This document shows positions 59,838-64,000 of a DNA stretch of 64,000 bases, piece after piece. Origin of the DNA: Acidobacteriota bacterium (GTDB lineage: Bacteria; Acidobacteriota; Thermoanaerobaculia; Multivoradales; Multivoraceae); NCBI GenBank assembly GCA_026707545.1, contig JAPOWR010000001.1, positions 372,001 to 436,000 on the forward strand, given 5' to 3'. The notes under the pieces are model-generated. The model was not told where the DNA came from. It did not search any database and saw nothing but the letters and a program-made list of their open reading frames with translations. The position numbers and the translations under genes were made by a program. How positions within the stretch are numbered: the stretch's first letter is position 1; the number at the start of each line of letters is the position of its first letter.

Positions 59838-60800
59838 ATGGCCCTCAAGCCCCCGGAGGTCCGGCACCTGGCTGGCCGCGACGCCGCCCTCCGCGAGTTC
59901 GGCTTTCGTCCTCACGAAGCGGCCTGGCTCACCCTCGTCTGCCTCCACTCCGGCGTCTTCACCCGGACCCAGTTCACCGGACACCACCGGTGTCACCGCA
60001 AGAAGACCTCACGCTTCCTCCGCGCTCTGACCGAACGCGGCTTCGCGCGCGAGCACCCCGTCCCCGGCGTCGGCACCAGGCTGCGATACACCCACGTGCA
60101 CAGCCGTTCTCTCTACAGCGCTCTCGGCGTCGAAGACACCCGGCATCGCCGGAAACCGGAGGAGGACGTGGTCCTCTTCCGCCGCCTCCTCTCTCTCGAT
60201 CACGTCGTCCGCCACCCTCGCCTCCCCTGGCTCGCCACCGAGGCGGAGAAGGTCGCCCACTTCGAAGCGCGCGGCATCCCCCGCAACCACTACCCCAGCC
60301 GCATCTACGGCGGCGCGGCCAAGCGCACCCGGCGCTACTTCCCGCTCAGGCTGCCGATCGCCGCCGACCTTCGGTCGGCTACCTTCGTCTACGCCGATCC
60401 CGGCCGCCACACGGACACGGAACTGCGCAGTTGGGCCGGCGGCCATCGCCACCTCTGGCCGTGGCTTCGCGTCTTCGGAACCAAGGTCCACGTCGCCGTC
60501 GTGACGCGCACCGTGCCGAAGCAGCACCAGCTCTCCCGCAGGGTCGCCGCCTGGGCCAGCCCTCCGGTCCGGCCGCTGACCCCGGAGGAGTGGCAAACGG
60601 TGGTCGCCGTCAGGGCGGCGCTCCTCTCGGCCGACCCCGCCGCGCTCGAGCAGTGGGGCGGCTTCCATGCCGCTCGCCGCGTCCTGATCCGGCTCCGCCA
60701 GCGAGGGGCTCCGGAGGCCGCCGGCGGTACGTCCGGCCCTGCGATCGACGGCTACTCGACGCATCATGCTCGCGGCCTCGCGCCGCAGGTTCTCGCGTAA
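59838..60800 (+). CDS. unknown protein of the integrated element (putative winged-helix)
   Basis: 320 residues, very basic and histidine-rich, no signal or membrane segment. The N-terminal part (FRPHEAAWLTLVCLHSGVFTRTQF to ALTERGFAREHPVPG) has the feel of a winged helix-turn-helix as in replication-relaxation-type plasmid proteins. The centre (YGGAAKRTRRYFPLRLPIAAD) and later RHTDTELRSWAGGHRHLWPWL have no recognised family. It lies 71 bases after the recombinase, same strand. ATG 59838 has no clear ribosome-binding site. Confidence 0.5.
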   Translation: MALKPPEVRHLAGRDAALREFGFRPHEAAWLTLVCLHSGVFTRTQFTGHHRCHRKKTSRFLRALTERGFAREHPVPGVGTRLRYTHVHSRSLYSALGVEDTRHRRKPEEDVVLFRRLLSLDHVVRHPRLPWLATEAEKVAHFEARGIPRNHYPSRIYGGAAKRTRRYFPLRLPIAADLRSATFVYADPGRHTDTELRSWAGGHRHLWPWLRVFGTKVHVAVVTRTVPKQHQLSRRVAAWASPPVRPLTPEEWQTVVAVRAALLSADPAALEQWGGFHAARRVLIRLRQRGAPEAAGGTSGPAIDGYSTHHARGLAPQVLA

Positions 60801-61003
60801 CTCCGGGTCGCTCCAGGATCCGCACCAGAACCGTAAAAGGCCTGCACTCCCTTTGTGCCGTTTTCGACTCTTCGAAAGTTACATCGTCCTCTTCTGAGGA
60901 CGCCTCCCGAATGTCCTTGAAACACAAGACGTTTCTCGATCGCCGCTCCGGGCAAGAGCCCTCGCGGGCGCGGTGACCGGGTCGGTCCAGGCGATTCGGG
61001 TTG

Positions 61004-61101
61004 GGACGTGAGCGACCCCCCCTTTCGGCCGCCTGGAGCGGCACGAAAGGGTCTCCCATGTGCCGGCCTGTTCCGGGCCGCCGGGAGAGTCGCTCACGTC
61101 C
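61004..61101. ncRNA. candidate three-way-junction structured RNA or ssDNA element
   Basis: An outer perfect 13-bp stem pairs 61004-61016 (GGACGTGAGCGAC) with 61089-61101. Inside, 61020-61027 pairs with 61044-61051 (CCCTTTCG/CGAAAGGG) and continues into GCCGC/GCGGC (61028-61032/61038-61042). A second arm pairs 61052-61057 with 61083-61088 (TCTCCC/GGGAGA) and 61064-61068 with 61076-61080 (CGGCC/GGCCG). The arms abut with at most three unpaired bases. Strand is not decided; a minus-strand -10 (TATAGC, 61166-61161) would place it about 50 bases downstream of a start site. Confidence 0.4.
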
Positions 61102-61160
61102 AGAGTGATCCCTGCGGGAAGGCTGGGAGGCCGGACGACCCGCCGACGGTCCAAAGGGGG

Positions 61161-61169
61161 CTATAGAAT
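61161..61169. promoter_or_regulatory. symmetric CTATAG promoter element
   Basis: CTATAGAAT gives TATAGA/TAGAAT on the plus strand and TATAGC on the minus strand. Plus transcripts would run toward the LuxR gene, minus transcripts toward the structured element. Confidence 0.4.
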
Positions 61170-61174
61170 GAGCG

Positions 61175-61381
61175 GTGACCTCGGCCGCGGCCGAGATGGT
61201 GGAGTTTGTCCCCGCTCGGGCGCTGCCAACTACTCTGACGGGATTCGCAGAGTCATCGGCTATTCCCGTCACTTCATCGCCCACTTTTCAGATTCTCTCT
61301 GTCAAGCTTCCTTGCGTCAGAAAGCCAGCCTGCGAATGCCACCCGCTCGTGCCCGCATCGGCCCGCGGCGGGCGCCGTTGA
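61175..61381 (+). CDS. doubtful small ORF
   Basis: 68-codon reading frame beginning with GTG five bases after a -10-like TAGAAT, so it could be a leaderless leader peptide ahead of the LuxR gene. The product has no recognised domain (VEFVPARALPTTLTGF is its middle), and composition gives no support. Could equally be untranslated leader. Confidence 0.2.
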   Translation: MTSAAAEMVEFVPARALPTTLTGFAESSAIPVTSSPTFQILSVKLPCVRKPACECHPLVPASARGGRR

Positions 61382-61457
61382 GTTCCGGACTCGATGCCCG
61401 GTCGAGGAGGCTGCCCACCCCAAAGCGCAACGCAGATTTGAGCGGACTGAGGTCATC

Positions 61458-62630
61458 TTGATTCAGCAGGCAGACTTCGACGACATCGTCGCCTGTTTCC
61501 AGAGGGCGGCGCTAGACGACGATCTGTGGCCTGCGGCGGCAAAGTTGGTCGACGAGTGCTCTGGGGCGATGTCCAGCCATGTGGCCGTGGTGCATGAAGG
61601 CGATTGGGTCGTCGATGAGGAATCGCAGTTCGGCCGCGTGTACTACCGGGGCGAGAGTTGGGAGGAGGCAGAACGGGACTTCCTGGAGTACTGGCCGATC
61701 GACCCAAGAAAGTCGCGCGCGCTTACCGTGCCCTATGGCCGTCAGATGAGGAATCGGGACTTCTTTGACGCCCAGGAGCGGAAGACGGCGCCCGTCATCA
61801 ACGAGTTTCTTCCAAACTACGGTATCGGACGACAGCTGCTCACGAGGCTTGAGGCAGGTCCGGGCCTCGACGTCGTGTGGGTCCTTTCGCGCCACCGGAC
61901 CAGAGGTGAATGGGAGACGGAGTCGCTTCGGTTGATCGAACGGGTCTCTGCGCACTTGATCCACGCGGTGGCGGTGAGGCAGGAGCTTCTCGCCGCCCGC
62001 CTGTTGGGCCACACGCTTGAGGAGATGCTCGCGGACGGGTCGCCGGGCGTCGTCTATCTTGACTACCGCGGCGCCATCGCCGGCAGCAACGCCACGGCAG
62101 AATGCATGCTGCGCTCCCGCGATGCGCTGGTTGATCGCTGCGGACAACTGCGTGCTCGCCACCCGGACGACGACGCGAGGCTCGGGGAACTCCTGAACTC
62201 CGCGCTCCGCCGGCATGTCGGGGGCGCCCCGAAGGGTGGTTCTGTCGCGATACGGCGACAGCCCTGTGAATCACCGTTCGCGGTTCACGTCATGCCCGTG
62301 AACCGGGTCCACGCGGCATTCGGAACCCGCCGGGTAGCGGTTCTGGTGTTGATCGTAGACCCCCGGATGAAGCTGCGGATCGACCCGCATCAGACGGCGC
62401 AGCTCCTGGGCCTGACGCCAGCCGAAGGCCGCGTGGTCGCCAGACTGGCGGAAGGCATGAGCGTCCGTGAGATCGTCGAGGCGTCCGGGCGGACCGAGAA
62501 CACGGTCCGTTCGCACCTGAAGTCGGCACTGGCGAAAACCGGCTGCTCGCGCCAAGCCGACCTAGTGCTACTCGCGTTTCGTGCGCGGAGGCCATCGGTG
62601 CCCGGCGATGGGGCGCCTGGTTCTCGGTAG
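61458..62630 (+). CDS. LuxR-family transcriptional regulator
   Basis: 390 residues from a TTG start with GAGG about seven bases upstream. The C-terminal 55 residues are a LuxR-type helix-turn-helix: LGLTPAEGRVVARLAEGMSV, then GRTENTVRSHLKSALAKTGC. The N-terminal about 180 residues look like a PAS/GAF-like sensor (DDIVACFQRAALDDDLW, GRQLLTRLEAGPG), with a second PAS-like part (SPGVVYLDYRGAIAGSN) before the HTH. This layout is common for LuxR proteins without a receiver domain. A 19-bp palindrome 81 bases after its stop is a candidate binding site. Confidence 0.85.
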   Translation: MIQQADFDDIVACFQRAALDDDLWPAAAKLVDECSGAMSSHVAVVHEGDWVVDEESQFGRVYYRGESWEEAERDFLEYWPIDPRKSRALTVPYGRQMRNRDFFDAQERKTAPVINEFLPNYGIGRQLLTRLEAGPGLDVVWVLSRHRTRGEWETESLRLIERVSAHLIHAVAVRQELLAARLLGHTLEEMLADGSPGVVYLDYRGAIAGSNATAECMLRSRDALVDRCGQLRARHPDDDARLGELLNSALRRHVGGAPKGGSVAIRRQPCESPFAVHVMPVNRVHAAFGTRRVAVLVLIVDPRMKLRIDPHQTAQLLGLTPAEGRVVARLAEGMSVREIVEASGRTENTVRSHLKSALAKTGCSRQADLVLLAFRARRPSVPGDGAPGSR

Positions 62631-62710
62631 GGCGAAAGCCACGCAGAGCCGCCGAGGCGGCTGTCGTCTTCGCCGACCGACGCGGCCGGGGCCTTGATGC
62701 TGGCGAGGCC

Positions 62711-62729
62711 GCTCGACAAGTTGTCGAGC
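62711..62729. promoter_or_regulatory. 19-bp perfect palindrome, candidate LuxR-type operator
   Basis: GCTCGACAA (62711-62719), one central G, TTGTCGAGC (62721-62729). It sits 81 bases after the LuxR gene and 214 before the LRR gene. Confidence 0.45.
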
Positions 62730-62786
62730 AGGCCACGGTTGCGCGACCACCCATTTGGGTGAAGACACACTCCGGGCGGCCACCTA

Positions 62787-62811
62787 GCATCAGTAGCCCA
62801 ACCACTGATGC
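62787..62811. terminator. stem-loop GCATCAGT/ACTGATGC
   Basis: An 8-bp stem (62787-62794 with 62804-62811) and nine-base loop, without a T-tract. Terminator of the LuxR gene or an operator. Confidence 0.3.
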
Positions 62812-62942
62812 AGCCCCATTGTCGTTCTCTGAGGAGAACCCTAGTGAAGTCGCCATCCACACTTGTCGGAATCATGGCCGTGCTGCCGAGCCGATCGAAG
62901 CTAGCCGTGGCGCCGTTGCACCCTCCGAGATTGGAGGCTCAG

Positions 62943-64000
62943 ATGATCCGAAGAATCCTTCTAGCTGCCTTGCCCCTGCTCGCCTCGCCAACGCAGGCGC
63001 AGCCCACGGACCGGGCGGTGCTGGTGGAGTTCTACAACGCGACGGGCGGCGCGAACTGGACGGACAACACCAACTGGACGAGCGACCAGCCGCTCGATTC
63101 CTGGTACGGCGTAAACACGAACGCGACAGGCCAGGTTACGGAGCTGTCCCTCCAGGACAACGGGTTGAGCGGTGAGATCCCGGCGGAGCTGGGGAACCTG
63201 ACCAACCTCACGAGACTTGAGCTCGCTTTCAATGGGTTGACCGGGTCGATCCCTGCGGAGCTGGGGGACTTGGCCAGCCTCACGGAGCTGGCTCTCTACG
63301 GCAATGAGTTGAGCGGGGAGATTCCCGCTGAACTGGGGAACCTGACCAACCTCACGAGGTTGTCTCTCAGCATCAACAAGTTGAGCGGTGAGATCCCGGC
63401 CGAGCTGGGGGACTTGATGGGCCTCACGGATCTGGTGCTCAACAATAATGAGTTGACGGGCGCGATCCCCGTGGAGTTGGGGAACCTGACCGGCCTCACC
63501 AGGCTGACTCTGTCTACCAACCAGTTGACGGGCGCGATCCCGGTGGAGTTGGGGAACCTGACCAGCCTCACGCAGTTGTGGCTCAACACGAACCAGTTGA
63601 CGGGCGCGATCCCGTTGGAGCTGGGGAACCTGACCAGCCTCACGGTGCTGTATCTCTTTGGCAACCAGTTGAGCGGGTCGATCCCGGTGGAGCTGGGGAA
63701 GCTGACCAGCCTCCAGTATCTGTATCTCTCTAACAACCAGTTGACGGGCGCGATCCCGGCGGAACTGGGAAACCTGGCCAGCCTCCAGTCTCTGTGGCTC
63801 TCTGCCAACCAGTTGAGCGGGTCGATCCCGGTGGAGCTGGGTAAGCTGACCAGCCTTACGAGGCTGATTCTCAGCCTCAATGAGTTGAGCGGGTCGATCC
63901 CGGTGGAGCTGGGGAACCTGACCAGCCTTACGAGGCTGATTCTCAGCCTCAATGAGTTGAGCGGGTCGATCCCGGTGGAGCTGGGGAACCTGACCAGCCT
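62943..64000 (+). CDS. secreted plant-type leucine-rich-repeat protein (runs off window)
   Basis: At least 352 residues; no stop before the window end. The ATG has GGAGG five bases upstream. A signal peptide ends near PTQAQPTD. An N-terminal cap (DRAVLVEFYNATGGANWTDN, then LDSWYGV) is followed by about twelve 24-residue repeats of the plant-specific LRR type, LxxLxxLxLxxNxLxGxIPxELGNL. Such proteins are surface adhesins or binding scaffolds. The last repeats are identical at DNA level in 72-bp units, a sign of recent duplication. Its regulation may involve the LuxR gene just upstream. Confidence 0.85.
   Translation, partial: MIRRILLAALPLLASPTQAQPTDRAVLVEFYNATGGANWTDNTNWTSDQPLDSWYGVNTNATGQVTELSLQDNGLSGEIPAELGNLTNLTRLELAFNGLTGSIPAELGDLASLTELALYGNELSGEIPAELGNLTNLTRLSLSINKLSGEIPAELGDLMGLTDLVLNNNELTGAIPVELGNLTGLTRLTLSTNQLTGAIPVELGNLTSLTQLWLNTNQLTGAIPLELGNLTSLTVLYLFGNQLSGSIPVELGKLTSLQYLYLSNNQLTGAIPAELGNLASLQSLWLSANQLSGSIPVELGKLTSLTRLILSLNELSGSIPVELGNLTSLTRLILSLNELSGSIPVELGNLTS
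63846..64000 (+). repeat. 72-bp identical tandem repeats in the LRR gene
   Basis: 63846-63917 and 63918-63989 are identical, and a third copy begins at 63990. Each encodes one 24-residue LRR. Earlier repeats have the same length but diverge in sequence. Confidence 0.9.

Larger units (their letters stand above)
60801..61457. other. 657-bp intergenic region with structured element
   Basis: No well-supported gene except a doubtful short ORF at 61175. Contents: a CGTCCTC/GAGGACG hairpin with a four-base loop at 60885-60902, without T-tract; a strong three-way-junction fold at 61004-61101; and a symmetric -10 CTATAG at 61161-61166. Confidence 0.5.
62631..62942. other. intergenic region before the LRR gene
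   Basis: 312 bases. It holds the palindrome at 62711-62729, a stem-loop at 62787-62811 and a small GTTCTC/GAGAAC hairpin near 62824-62839. No convincing gene. Confidence 0.5.

Noticed and set aside
60879..61154. 91-codon minus-strand frame over the three-way junction
   Set aside because: A TTG start near a TATAGC box makes it possible, but the product has no domain and the perfect stems are better explained as structure.
62759..63175. 138-codon plus-strand frame overlapping the LRR gene start
   Set aside because: Out of frame with the LRR gene, which has a good ribosome-binding site and signal peptide; no domain in the product.
63145..64000. CRISPR-like array
   Set aside because: Repeats are contiguous, coding, 72 bp long and give a perfect LRR consensus; there are no spacers.

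Overview
The window reads as a high-GC, gene-dense chromosome segment from a Gram-negative bacterium, most likely an Acidobacteriota member. Evidence is the von Willebrand-type secreted protein with the acidobacterial VWFA-related layout (14933-16081), the Oar-like TonB-dependent receptor with a carboxypeptidase-regulatory N-terminus, the large Asp-box (BNR) propeller protein, several S9/M24/S45 hydrolases and many Tat or SPase II lipoproteins. No rRNA, tRNA or CRISPR array was recognised. The phylum call is inference, not measured.

Layout: 1-2886 is a minus-strand neutral-lipid operon (two WS/DGAT-like acyltransferases around an alpha/beta hydrolase), preceded by an inverted-repeat operator. 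3019-16081 is mixed metabolism: GT39 membrane glycosyltransferase, class IV aminotransferase plus sulfotransferase, a kinase-like protein, M24 peptidase, Tat-exported TIM-barrel isomerase, FAD oxidase, TesB, LOG-like protein and a D-threonine-aldolase-like protein. 16087-21606 is a compact minus-strand Mrp-type Na+/H+ antiporter operon in the order E-F-G-(A C-terminus/B-like)-B-C-D-D, without a full-length MrpA. 21637-34448 carries an S9 peptidase, PfkB kinase, acyl-CoA synthetase, S1/P1 nuclease, ThpR, a lipoprotein under tandem palindromes, the Asp-box protein and an apparently exported D-2-hydroxyacid dehydrogenase.

34621-48736 is the most interesting region. It holds a methylamine/aralkylamine dehydrogenase-type cluster (secreted protein, mauB, mauE, mauD, mauA, cytochrome c) transcribed away from a TonB receptor and an NTF2-like lipoprotein. 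The MauA-like small subunit keeps both tryptophans that make TTQ, at exactly the family spacing, but no mauG, mauF or amicyanin gene is present. A 37-bp regulatory element (31/37 identical) stands before the TonB receptor, between it and the mau operon, and again 9.6 kb away before a PQQ-like propeller gene. This points to a shared regulon.

48744-58301 carries a sulfatase-like/TPR lipoprotein, a GNAT paralogue of the gene at 38304, a large cytochrome c protein, pyrE, mogA and a penicillin-acylase-like lipoprotein. 58630-62630 looks like a small integrated element: tyrosine recombinase, unknown putative DNA-associated protein, a nearly perfect three-way-junction structure at 61004-61101, and a LuxR-type regulator. 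The window ends inside a secreted plant-type leucine-rich-repeat protein with identical 72-bp tandem units.

Many promoters carry a -10 box of the type GCTAYRMTCC or TAGAAT only 6-7 bases before the start codon, which suggests leaderless mRNAs; several divergent gene pairs share symmetric -10 boxes.
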